From positions 1 to 9,953 of the forward strand of contig JBBQZL010000098.1 in NCBI GenBank assembly GCA_038207745.1: a stretch of DNA of 9,953 nucleotides, written 5' to 3'. This DNA comes from JBBQZL01 sp038207745 (GTDB lineage Bacteria; Actinomycetota; Thermoleophilia; Solirubrobacterales; 70-9). The notes beneath the pieces are model-generated. The model was not told the DNA's origin, did no database searches, and saw nothing but the letters and a program-made list of their open reading frames with translations. The translations under genes were made by a program, and so were the position numbers. Below, piece after piece: positions 1-6,647 of the stretch (within the stretch, counting starts at the first letter, position 1; each line of letters starts with the position of its first letter).

Positions 1-39
1 GCCCCCGGCGCTGGAGCGGACAGCGGGACCGGGGGGGTG

Positions 40-162
40 CTAAAGGGCTGCGGGGGCCCCGGGTAGCGCGCGGTCGGCGGCCCCGCCGCCCACCTCGACG
101 AGCCCGGCCTCGGCGCAGGTCCGCCTCAGCCCGACCGCGATCTCGCTCCCGAGCCGCTCGAC
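40..162 (-). pseudogene. Possible C-terminal remnant of an unidentified gene
   Basis: Reading the minus strand from 162 to a TAG at 40-42 gives about 40 codons with a coding-like composition (G-rich first position, G/C-rich third position). The translation includes the stretch GSEIAVGLRRTCAEAGLVEV. The frame is closed immediately upstream by a TGA at 163-165, and no start codon with a ribosome binding site precedes it, so it cannot be a complete gene. It may be the tail of a gene that has decayed or been truncated, or simply chance in very GC-rich DNA. I do not recognise a family. The rest of 1-235 shows only G/C runs and a 10-base direct repeat CCGAGCCGCT at 149-158 and 203-212. Confidence 0.15.
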
Positions 163-235
163 TCAGCGCGCGACGGGCCACCTGGCAAGCGCCTATTTGG
201 TTCCGAGCCGCTGACAGCCAACCGCGCTGCAGTCG

Positions 236-862
236 CTATGGACCGGGTGAGGAAGGGAACGGCAACCAGCCGTCGTCGTCGGGCATCGCATCGACGTACA
301 TGTCGCCGAGCGGGAAATCCAGCAGGTAGCTCATCTCCACGCGCCAGCCGAAGCCCTGACCGGGACGGAGCAGGGTCTCCATCGCGACGCGAATCACCGC
401 GCCACGCCGTGCCACGTTTGCGCGCACCGGATAGCGCGGCTCGCCATGAGGCCTGCTGACGTTCACCTCGCCGTCGGGGGTGAGCTGGACTTCGTAGCGC
501 TGCTCGTCGAAGCTCCCCTCGGTGCCGGCGGCCTGGCGCGTGCTGATGGCGAAGCTGCTGCCGAGACGGACCGGCCCCGCCATACGAAAGGTCACGCAGA
601 CGACGCCGCCATCCCCGCGGCGGATCGCTGTAGAGATGAGGTCGGCGCTGGGCGATCGGGCTGGTTGCTCCGGCGCCTGGCTGGAGAGAACCCTGACGTC
701 ATCTCCAGGGTCGGCGCGAGCCGGCTCCGCGCCGGAGGGGCAGGCGAGGGCGGGGCGCCCTGTGGCCGTCGTGCCATCGGTCGCCGTGGTCCCATCGCCA
801 CCGCCACCGCAGCCGGCAAGGATCGTGGCGCCGGCCAGAATGCAGAGCAGCCTTCGGGACAT
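236..862 (-). CDS. Putative secreted lipoprotein, function unknown
   Basis: 208 residues. The start at 862 is chosen because it gives a classic lipoprotein signal: MSRR, a hydrophobic stretch, then the lipobox LAGC with the acylated Cys at residue 18. A longer upstream frame is Arg/Gly-rich and overlaps the preceding gene. After Cys18 comes a Gly run and a short degenerate repeat (GTTATDGTTATG, residues 24-35), which looks like a flexible tether. Residues about 50-195 look like one beta-rich extracytoplasmic domain opening with DPGDD, a pattern I associate with Thermoleophilia exported proteins. Two further cysteines (41 and 89) could form a disulfide. The C-terminus is acidic, then Pro/Ser-rich. 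The gene starts 17 bases after the stop of the other exported protein, so the two are probably co-transcribed. No enzymatic motif is visible and no function can be assigned; a surface or periplasmic binding role is only a guess. Confidence 0.7.
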   Translation of the reverse strand: MSRRLLCILAGATILAGCGGGGDGTTATDGTTATGRPALACPSGAEPARADPGDDVRVLSSQAPEQPARSPSADLISTAIRRGDGGVVCVTFRMAGPVRLGSSFAISTRQAAGTEGSFDEQRYEVQLTPDGEVNVSRPHGEPRYPVRANVARRGAVIRVAMETLLRPGQGFGWRVEMSYLLDFPLGDMYVDAMPDDDGWLPFPSSPGP

Positions 863-879
863 GCGCAGGGGCCGGGGCG

Positions 880-1299
880 TCAGTTCGGTTCGACCGGCAG
901 GTTGCCCGATCTCGCTCCCTTGCAGAAGCGGGTGCGACCGCCGACCGTGACCCGCTTCCTGAAGACCTTCACGTAGTAGAAGCCGAAGTGCGGGTCCTCC
1001 TTGCCGATCGTCCACAACCCGCTCCGCTTGCTCCGTCCCGATCCGATGCGTGGGTCCGGACCCCCAACCGGCCTGAAGAGCCTCACCTTGCGACCGACCA
1101 CGCACCTGCTCTTGGGCGAGAGGATCTGCCCCGCGAAGTAGTCCGTCCGGTCAACACCGATGTCCCGGTTGATGAAGGTGATCGACGTGCTGGTCGGGAT
1201 CTGCGCCGCCCCGAAGGCGACTCCTCCCGCCATCGCCAGGATCAATACAAGTCCCGCGGCGATGCCCCGGGGCGGAAGAACATGTTTGAAACCGGCCAC
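880..1299 (-). CDS. Small exported protein, Thermoleophilia-type beta domain
   Basis: 139 residues, starting at a GTG (1297-1299) five bases after a near-perfect Shine-Dalgarno AAGGAGG (1305-1311). The in-frame ATG at 1536 lacks such a site and would add a junk-like 79 residues. Residues 11-32 are a hydrophobic signal or anchor segment ending in FGAAQ, a plausible signal-peptidase site. The mature part (about 105 residues) is basic and beta-rich. It has a Cys pair (66 and 126) that probably forms a disulfide, around motifs CVVGRKVRLFR, GLWTIGK and FGFYYVKV. This order (FxGxxxS, CxxxRxVxLxR, GxWxI, YYxxV, C-terminal Cys) resembles small Ig-like modules common in exported Solirubrobacterales proteins. 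That is a family resemblance I recall, not a search result. It is first in a two-gene unit with the downstream lipoprotein. Function is unknown. Confidence 0.72.
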   Translation of the reverse strand: MAGFKHVLPPRGIAAGLVLILAMAGGVAFGAAQIPTSTSITFINRDIGVDRTDYFAGQILSPKSRCVVGRKVRLFRPVGGPDPRIGSGRSKRSGLWTIGKEDPHFGFYYVKVFRKRVTVGGRTRFCKGARSGNLPVEPN

Positions 1300-1304
1300 C
1301 AAAA

Positions 1305-1311
1305 CCTCCTT
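1305..1311 (-). promoter_or_regulatory. Strong ribosome binding site setting a GTG start
   Basis: On the minus strand this reads AAGGAGG, five bases before the GTG at 1297-1299. It decides the start of the small exported protein against the longer frame beginning at 1536. An in-frame TTG directly precedes the GTG, but its spacing would be too short. Confidence 0.75.
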
Positions 1312-1331
1312 GGAAGTTGGTGAGATCGATG

Positions 1332-1344
1332 ATCGCCGGGCGAT
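1332..1344. promoter_or_regulatory. 13-base palindrome upstream of the exported-protein pair
   Basis: ATCGCC, one G, then GGCGAT form an exact inverted repeat, 32 bases upstream of the GTG start at 1299. It lies in the gap between divergent genes, so an operator is possible. The arms are short and such palindromes occur by chance in GC-rich DNA. Confidence 0.15.
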
Positions 1345-1520
1345 TTCCACTTTGCATCCGTAGAACACCACAAAGCTGGGGAGGGAATTCCTGCGGCGGT
1401 CAGATTTGGAACCGGACCGGGTCCCACGGAGGCCTCGAACCCGGGGGACAGAGAGAAAGCCTCGCCACCCGGATGGTTCGGCTTCCGGCGGAACCTGGAT
1501 CCCCGGTGGCGGGCTGCGCG

Positions 1521-1535
1521 TATAGATTCGGTGCA
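1521..1535 (+). promoter_or_regulatory. Probable -10 box of a leaderless transcript
   Basis: The A/T-rich TATAGATT (1521-1528) stands out in GC-rich surroundings and contains TAGATT, matching the actinobacterial TAnnnT -10 pattern. Initiation about seven bases downstream would fall on the A of the acyl-CoA dehydrogenase ATG at 1535. There is no Shine-Dalgarno-like sequence before that ATG, which fits a leaderless message. No good -35 element is seen. Confidence 0.45.
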
Positions 1536-2749
1536 TGCCGGTGGACTTTTCGCTAACCGACGAGCAGCGGGATATTCGCGAACTGGCCCGCGATTTCTCC
1601 CGCAGGGAGATCCGCCCGGTGGCCGCGGAGTACGACGAGCGCGAAGAGATGCCCTGGCCGGTGTTGAAGAAGGCGGCGAAGATCGGCCTGATGAGCTACG
1701 GGCTGCCCGAGGAGTATGGCGGGGGCGGCGTCGCCGACGGAATCGTCGGAGTCACCAACTCCCTCGTCACCGAGGAGCTGGCCTGGGGATGCGGGGCGAT
1801 CGCCACCGAGATCACTTCCAGCACCTATGCGGCGGGCCCGATTCTCGCTTTCGGCAGCGAGGAACAGAAGCGCCGCTTCCTGCCGCTGTTCTGCGACTCC
1901 GAGGAGCCGCGGTTGGGGGCGCTCTGCGTAACCGAACCCCAGGCGGGCTCCGACGTCGCGGCGATCGCCACCGCGGCGCGCCGGGAGGGTGAGGAGTGGG
2001 TGCTGGACGGGCGCAAGCAGTTCATCACCAATGGCGGCATCGCCGAGATACATGTCGTGTTCGCCCGGGTCGAGGGCGAGAGGGGGATGGCGGGATTCAT
2101 CGTCGAGCGGGGAACACCCGGGCTCGAAATGGGCCGCAAGGAGCGAAAGCTCGGCATGCGCGCCTCGCACACGGCGGAGGTGATCCTCGACGGCTGCCGC
2201 GTCCCGGCCGAGAACAGGCTGGGAACCGAGCTGACAGCGGGAAATTCCGGCCTCCGTAGCCGTGGCGAGGCGGACAGGTCGCTCTCAGGAGCCGCGCAAA
2301 CGCTGTTCCTCCTGCAGTACTCGCGAATGACATTTGCCGCGGCTGCGCTCGGTATTGCCCGTGCGAGCTTCGAGTACGCACGCGACTACGCGAAGGAGCG
2401 GATGGCCTTCGGCGTGCCGATCGCCCAGCATCAGGCAATCGCCTTCAAGCTCGCCGACATGGCGATCGAGATCGAGTCCGCCCGGGCGCTGCTCTGGCGG
2501 GCCGGTTGGCTCGCCACGTCGGGCCACCCACTTTCCAATGCCGAGGGCTCGATGGCGAAGTGCCTCACCGCCGACGTCGCGCTGCGCTGCAGCACCGAGG
2601 CGCTGCAGATTCTCGGTGGCCACGGCTACATGCGCGACCACCCGGTCGAGAAGTGGTTCCGCGATTCGAAGCTCTACCAGATCTGGGAGGGCACCAACGA
2701 GATACAGAGGCTCGTGATCGCACGGTCGATTCTCGACACCCTGCCCTGA
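1535..2749 (+). CDS. Acyl-CoA dehydrogenase family protein
   Basis: 404 residues, a normal length for this FAD flavoenzyme family, which oxidises acyl-CoA thioesters to trans-2-enoyl-CoA and passes electrons to electron-transfer flavoprotein. The N-terminal helical domain opens with the typical MPVDFSLTDEQRDIRELARDF. The beta domain carries the first family signature CVTEPQAGSDVAA (residues 131-143). The C-terminal helical domain carries the second signature, from Q358 through GGHGYMRDHPVEKWFRD. In YQIWEGTNEIQR (381-392), E385 aligns with the catalytic base Glu of medium- and short-chain acyl-CoA dehydrogenases, so it should be active. The loop at about 231-255, after VPAENRLG, is longer than usual, with a basic/acidic stretch before the FAD-contact helix. 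The N-terminus and the lack of a ribosome binding site support the ATG at 1535. It stands alone, with no beta-oxidation neighbour, so the substrate cannot be told; fatty-acyl and branched-chain acyl-CoA are both possible. Confidence 0.93.
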   Translation: MPVDFSLTDEQRDIRELARDFSRREIRPVAAEYDEREEMPWPVLKKAAKIGLMSYGLPEEYGGGGVADGIVGVTNSLVTEELAWGCGAIATEITSSTYAAGPILAFGSEEQKRRFLPLFCDSEEPRLGALCVTEPQAGSDVAAIATAARREGEEWVLDGRKQFITNGGIAEIHVVFARVEGERGMAGFIVERGTPGLEMGRKERKLGMRASHTAEVILDGCRVPAENRLGTELTAGNSGLRSRGEADRSLSGAAQTLFLLQYSRMTFAAAALGIARASFEYARDYAKERMAFGVPIAQHQAIAFKLADMAIEIESARALLWRAGWLATSGHPLSNAEGSMAKCLTADVALRCSTEALQILGGHGYMRDHPVEKWFRDSKLYQIWEGTNEIQRLVIARSILDTLP

Positions 2750-2756
2750 GCAGGGC
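2743..2756 (+). terminator. Short GC hairpin at the end of the acyl-CoA dehydrogenase
   Basis: GCCCT (2743-2747) and AGGGC (2752-2756) form a 5-bp stem with a GAGC loop overlapping the TGA stop. There is no T run after it, so it is a weak terminator candidate. The remaining convergent gap to 2965 holds only an 8-base palindrome GACCGGTC (2771-2778). Confidence 0.2.
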
Positions 2757-2965
2757 TCGGGCGGCGGGCCGACCGGTCCAGACAAAACCGGGGCCGGCGG
2801 GATCCCAGCGGTCTCAGCCCATCTCGTCTTGTCGCTGGCGCGGCGGTGGACCCGAAGCAGATTCTGCGAAACCACCTCCCCCCACCGTTTCAGCTTCACA
2901 CTCAGCTTCTTCGACCTGCTGTTGGCTGCCCCATTTGACAGGGTCGAATAAATCTGTGTGGCGAC

Positions 2966-4534
2966 CTACCGCGAGACGACCGCGCTGCCGATCATGTGCC
3001 GGCCGCGACGCGGCTTTGCGATCAAACGAAGTGCGGTCCGCCCTGCGGCGGCCGGCAATGTCCCCCTCAGGTTCCGGCCAAGTCCAACTCGGACGAACCG
3101 CTTCCGCTTCCTCGTCTGCAGCTCGACCCGACTCGCCGGAATACCGTGAAGCCGAACGCTGACTGCTGTCCCGTGAACCACGATCGTGGCAGAGCCGCGG
3201 GTACGCACAAGCAGTGCGCGTCCACGTCCCCGAACACGCACCCCGGGTTTACAGCGCCCCGGCATCGACAGATGCAGGCTCGACCTAGAGGGAAAGGAAG
3301 TCGATGGGAGTCGCCGGCCACGACAGACGAGTCGAACGCGCCGGCCGGAGAGGATTACGTCGCTCGAACGCGTGCGCTGAAAGCTTTCGTGCCTCGGCAC
3401 CGCGAAGTTGTGCAGGGGAAATGTCACCCGAGCCGAGCCATCGGTGAGGCTCGCCCGGCGAGCAAGTGTTCGATTGGACCACTGCGCTGTGGGCTGCGTG
3501 CACGGGACGACACTGGATTGCACCGATGTCAGCGTCGCGGCAACCGTGTCGGAGATCGCCTTCTGGTTGAGCAGGTTGGCCTTGGAAAGGAAGGAGACAG
3601 CAGTGCCGTGTACCACCGGAAACTCACCGCCGTTGGTGAAGTTCGGGATGCCGGGCGCTGGAATCGACTCACCGGTAATGCTCTTCGACGCCTGACCGAG
3701 CGCGCTTGCCTCGCCGACCAGGCCATCCGCGGGGTTGTAGTAGGCCGGCAGCAGCGATTTTGGCAGGGGGAGGTTGAGATATGTGCCGGCGATCCCCGTC
3801 ACCTGGCAGGCGCGGATCCGCTGTTCCGGATTCCAGGTCGTCATGTAATCGCTCGTCAGCTCCTCGGTCGTAGCCTCGCCAAGGTCCTTGACGATCAGGT
3901 TGACGACCTTCTGAAACGCAAGGCAGACCTTCTGCTCGATCGGGCCAGAGGCCTGGCACTGACCGTTGTGTACGTCCTCGGTCAGGTCGGCGACGAACGA
4001 ACCGGTGTGCGGAGCGCCGAGCGTCGTCAGAGATGAGATGGTCACCCCCGGATATGCCGACTGCTGCGTGATCGCCGCACGCGACCAGAGCCCGCCGTCC
4101 GAGTGCCCGACGAGATCAACCTTCGTGACTCCATAGTTGTCACGTAGAAAAACCAGGAAGTTCCCCAGCTTCTGCCCGTTGGCATTCAGATCGCCGTTGG
4201 AGTTGATGTAGGTGCTCGAAACCGGCGGAACGGGGGTTCCGGGCGCACACGCAGGGGCGGGGGCCTTGTCCCCATGCTTGACCGGCGCTGTGAACACCGT
4301 GAACCCCGAGTTGATGAGCGTCGTCGCCACCCCCACCGGTGGATTCCACGCTGCTCCCCGCTTGCCCACGCAGGCGGGGACCGATGTGCTGAACGGTGAG
4401 ACCGTGTTGAAGCCCGAAACGAGCACAACGGCACGCCCCGGCGGGGAGAAGGCGGTTGCGGCAGGAGCCGACACAACCCCCGAGAGGAGAACGGCGCTGA
4501 TGAGCGAGGACAAGAATGCTGTTCGCTTGACCAT
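2966..4534 (-). CDS. Secreted alpha/beta-hydrolase lipase/esterase with basic C-terminal domain
   Basis: 522 residues from the ATG at 4534, giving a clean signal peptide: MVKR, hydrophobic core, probable cleavage after AATA at residue 28. The mature N-terminal half is an alpha/beta-hydrolase. AVVLVSGFN after the signal fits the first strand and oxyanion loop. VDLVGHSDGGLW carries the nucleophile elbow GHSDG (Ser145). NPADGLVGEASALG offers the acid (Asp270), and FPVVHG the His (His309). This order matches lipases of the class 2 / GHSxG type, which hydrolyse acyl esters outside the cell. Several cysteines (55, 96, 193, 204, 243, 345) suggest disulfides. Residues about 350-522 form a separate, strongly Arg-rich, beta-like tail of unknown role, perhaps for binding the cell surface. 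An alternative GTG at 4594 overlaps the upstream stop by four bases (GTGA) but would add 20 residues before the signal peptide. No ideal ribosome site precedes either start; translation coupled to the upstream transferase is possible. Confidence 0.8.
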   Translation of the reverse strand: MVKRTAFLSSLISAVLLSGVVSAPAATAFSPPGRAVVLVSGFNTVSPFSTSVPACVGKRGAAWNPPVGVATTLINSGFTVFTAPVKHGDKAPAPACAPGTPVPPVSSTYINSNGDLNANGQKLGNFLVFLRDNYGVTKVDLVGHSDGGLWSRAAITQQSAYPGVTISSLTTLGAPHTGSFVADLTEDVHNGQCQASGPIEQKVCLAFQKVVNLIVKDLGEATTEELTSDYMTTWNPEQRIRACQVTGIAGTYLNLPLPKSLLPAYYNPADGLVGEASALGQASKSITGESIPAPGIPNFTNGGEFPVVHGTAVSFLSKANLLNQKAISDTVAATLTSVQSSVVPCTQPTAQWSNRTLARRASLTDGSARVTFPLHNFAVPRHESFQRTRSSDVILSGRRVRLVCRGRRLPSTSFPSRSSLHLSMPGRCKPGVRVRGRGRALLVRTRGSATIVVHGTAVSVRLHGIPASRVELQTRKRKRFVRVGLGRNLRGTLPAAAGRTALRLIAKPRRGRHMIGSAVVSR

Positions 4535-4590
4535 CTGAAGTGACAGCCTACGCTCCCTGAGCAGAATCGCTGAACTCCAACTCTGGCGCT

Positions 4591-6054
4591 TCACTCAGAG
4601 GGCCGCAGTACAGCGGGAATTGTCATCAGCAGGATCTTGAAATCGAGCCAGAAGGTCCAGTTCTGGATGTACCAGTTGTCCCACTCGGCCCGCTCCTCGA
4701 GCGAGGTGCCGGGCCCGAGGCCGTTGACCTGCGCCCAACCGGTGATTCCCGAGCGGACGCGGTGGCGTTCCTCGTAGCGGTGGATCCTGCCCGCGAAATC
4801 GCCGGCCAGCTCCGGGCGCTCGGGGCGAGGACCGATCAGGCTCATCTCGCCGCGCAGGACGTTGACCAATTGCGGCAACTCATCAAGCGACCAGGCGCGG
4901 ATGAAGCGCCCCACAGTCGTTCGCCGGTCATCGCCCTCGACCCCGCCGGGTGCCGAGTCCCCCTCCAGACGAGGCAGGTCATCTCCTTCTGGCGCCGGTC
5001 GCATCGAGCGGAACTTGAGCACGTCGAAGATCTGACCATCCCGCCCGACGCGGCGCTGGCGAAACAGGGCCGGGCCCGGTGAGCTGAGGCGAACAGCGAG
5101 CGCGACACCGGCCAGAACCGGCGAAAGAAAGATCAGCAGAAGGGCCGCGACGGTGCGATCGAAGCCGTGTTTGAGCGCGAACTGCCAGCCCTGTGGATCG
5201 ACCTGGCGGAACTCGAAAAGCGCCATCCCGCCGACGTGCTCCAGGGCGATCCGGTTGGTGACGTCGTCGAAGAGCCTCGGTACCACCGACATCGTCACCT
5301 CGCGCTCCTGGCATTGGCGCACGATCCGGCGCAGCGTCACATCGGGCTCGAGCTGGAAGGCGAGGATCGCGTGGTCTGCGCCGGTCTCCTCCACGATCGC
5401 GCTGAACTCCGCGGGAGAGCCGAGCACCGGAGCCTCTCGCCTGTCCAGTTCATCTGTCGAGACCGGCGAGGCATCGACAAAACCGACCGGGATCAGGCCG
5501 ATTTCGCCGAGTCGGCGCAACCGCGCCTCCAGACGTCCTCCCACCTCACCGGCACCGACGATCAGGGTTCGCCGGCCGCAGCGCAGTTCGCGACGCACCC
5601 GGCGGCGCATTGTTGACCAAGCCATCCGCCAGCCAACCAGGAGGGCCGTTGCAAGCGCAAACTGGATCGCGATCAGGCCGGAGTCGGTCGCCGAGGGGCG
5701 TGTCAACTCAACCATGCCCCCGACCAGAAGCGCCGCCACCGCGGTGCTGCCGACGATCGCCGCAACGCGGTCGAGCCGGCTGATCTGAGCACGCGGGTCG
5801 TACATCCTACTGCTCGCCAACAGGAGGATGGCGAGCGGACTCAGCACCAACACCGGCAGGTACGAGGAGTCCGGGTTGATCGCGTCGGCGACGACGAGCG
5901 CGACAACCAGCAGCGCGGCGTCAACGCCCAGTGTGACGTACTGGTAGCCCTGCTTCTCGAAGAGCCAGTTCAGTGCGGGTCGCCCCCCGCGGCGCGCGCT
6001 CGGTGCCGACGCGACCTCGGTTCCCAATGCTTGTGGACTGTCAGCGAGATTCAT
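4591..6054 (-). CDS. Polyprenyl-phosphate sugar-1-phosphate transferase (exopolysaccharide initiation)
   Basis: 487 residues. The family transfers a sugar-1-phosphate from a nucleotide sugar to undecaprenyl phosphate on the cytoplasmic membrane, the first step of exopolysaccharide, capsule or O-antigen assembly. Four hydrophobic segments (about 39-57, 66-83, 97-116, 126-145) are followed by a Rossmann-like cytoplasmic domain with LIVGAGEVGG (about 164-173). The catalytic bacterial sugar-transferase domain runs from about 295 to the end. It has a membrane re-entrant helix (298-323, ending SSPGPALFRQRRVGR), KFRSMRP (347-353), SLDELPQL with the catalytic Asp-Glu pair (D391, E392), MSLIGPRPERPE (404-415) and SGITGWAQVNGL (435-446). 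Between KFRSM and the DELPQL region sits an acidic, Gly/Asp-rich stretch. The ATG at 6054 is preceded by AAGGA nine bases upstream; a GTG at 6096 is a weaker alternative. Members such as WbaP/WcaJ differ in sugar (Gal, Glc, GlcNAc), which cannot be told here. The lipase gene follows after 56 bases. Confidence 0.9.
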   Translation of the reverse strand: MNLADSPQALGTEVASAPSARRGGRPALNWLFEKQGYQYVTLGVDAALLVVALVVADAINPDSSYLPVLVLSPLAILLLASSRMYDPRAQISRLDRVAAIVGSTAVAALLVGGMVELTRPSATDSGLIAIQFALATALLVGWRMAWSTMRRRVRRELRCGRRTLIVGAGEVGGRLEARLRRLGEIGLIPVGFVDASPVSTDELDRREAPVLGSPAEFSAIVEETGADHAILAFQLEPDVTLRRIVRQCQEREVTMSVVPRLFDDVTNRIALEHVGGMALFEFRQVDPQGWQFALKHGFDRTVAALLLIFLSPVLAGVALAVRLSSPGPALFRQRRVGRDGQIFDVLKFRSMRPAPEGDDLPRLEGDSAPGGVEGDDRRTTVGRFIRAWSLDELPQLVNVLRGEMSLIGPRPERPELAGDFAGRIHRYEERHRVRSGITGWAQVNGLGPGTSLEERAEWDNWYIQNWTFWLDFKILLMTIPAVLRPSE

Positions 6055-6341
6055 GTCCGGGGGTCCTTCTCTCCGCCAGACTAGCCGAGGAGACACATGT
6101 CACAGGCGACGCGCCCGTGCAATCGGGCCGGTGCTTGTCACGCCACGGACGCAGGGCCGGCCCGGCCACCCAATCAAGACCACTTCAGCATCGGGTTCGG
6201 CGCCAGCAATTCCAGACGTCGGACTCTCCAGCATGCAGTTCGAGTCGGAGTGGACACCTCGATTGCCGGTTCAACCCCGCCGTTGACCGACCTGCGTCTC
6301 GGAATTTTCAACGATCGCTATGGAAGTCGAGGGTGTCTCGA
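6055..6341. other. Intergenic stretch upstream of the sugar transferase
   Basis: The left part of the 815-base gap. AAGGA on the minus strand (6064-6068) is the ribosome site fixing the transferase start. TAGTCT on the minus strand (6078-6083) fits a TAnnnT -10 box, with no convincing -35. Long frames here on the plus strand are Pro/Arg/Ser-rich and look non-coding. GCCGGTTCAACCCCGCC near 6265-6282 resembles a tRNA T-arm by chance. The hairpin at 6325-6343 begins at its right end. Confidence 0.4.
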
Positions 6342-6343
6342 CT
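6325..6343 (-). terminator. Perfect 7-bp hairpin, first of a tandem pair
   Basis: AGTCGAG (6325-6331) and CTCGACT (6337-6343) pair exactly around a 5-base loop. It overlaps the in-frame stop of the minus-strand oxidoreductase remnant, consistent with a former transcription end for that gene. No T tract follows on either strand, so a terminator role is uncertain. Confidence 0.35.
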
Positions 6344-6647
6344 ACTTGGGGTTAGTCCGCTTTAACCCCTCGCCGCCGGCGAGCTCGACGCCCGATGCTG
6401 TTCCGTCCTCGGCCGGGATCCGGCCGACCCGGGCCTGCGGCGGCAGCTCGCCACCATTCACCTGGATCGCCTTGGCCGGCATCCCCGCAAGCATCTGTCC
6501 GCCATTCTTCGGATACCAGCCACCGAGCGCATGTGGTGATCGTGCGCAGTTCGCTGGTCTGCAGACAGACCGCGGCGGTGAGCCCGCCCGGAGCCGGAGC
6601 CGAGCACGATCGCGTCCCGGCGCTCGGTTTCTGAGCCCGGTTGCCAT
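6342..6647 (-). pseudogene. Decayed FAD-dependent oxidoreductase (phytoene desaturase-like)
   Basis: Pieces of one flavoprotein lie in different minus-strand frames. From 6616 to 6587 one frame reads DAIVLGSGSG. Skipping one base (6586), the next frame continues GLTAAVCLQTSELRT. Joined, these give VLGSGSGGLTAAV, the GxGxxG dinucleotide-binding motif that starts FAD oxidoreductases. From about 6524 a third frame reads GGWYPKNGGQML, then AIQVNGGELPPQARV and EDGTASGVELAGGE, ending at TAG 6342-6344. That resembles the mid-section of phytoene desaturase/CrtI-type and related NAD(P)/FAD oxidoreductases (GW-P-P-GG, then GGEI---ARV---I--EDG-A-GVEL-GGE). About 200 residues that should separate the two parts are missing, as is the C-terminal half. 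The ATG at 6647 follows GAGGAG directly and may be the old start. I read it as a frameshifted, internally deleted pseudogene. Family naming is from memory of the motifs. Confidence 0.5.
6348..6369 (-). terminator. Perfect 7-bp hairpin, second of a tandem pair
   Basis: GGGGTTA (6348-6354) and TAACCCC (6363-6369) pair exactly around an 8-base loop, four bases from the neighbouring hairpin. On the minus strand it covers the last codons of the oxidoreductase remnant. The two hairpins together could be a bidirectional stop or a structured RNA; the role is unproven. Confidence 0.35.

Noticed and set aside
750..800. Short repeat in the lipoprotein gene (GTTATDGTTATG)
   Set aside because: Only two imperfect copies in a low-complexity linker; not a notable repeat array.
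2285..2965. Open minus-strand frame continuing in phase past the lipase stop codon
   Set aside because: Long stop-free antisense frames are normal opposite a GC-rich gene; no sign of readthrough or a domain.
6260..6285. T-arm-like sequence GCCGGTTCAACCCCGCC
   Set aside because: The stem has a mismatch, and no acceptor, D-arm or anticodon arm is found; a chance match to the T-loop consensus.
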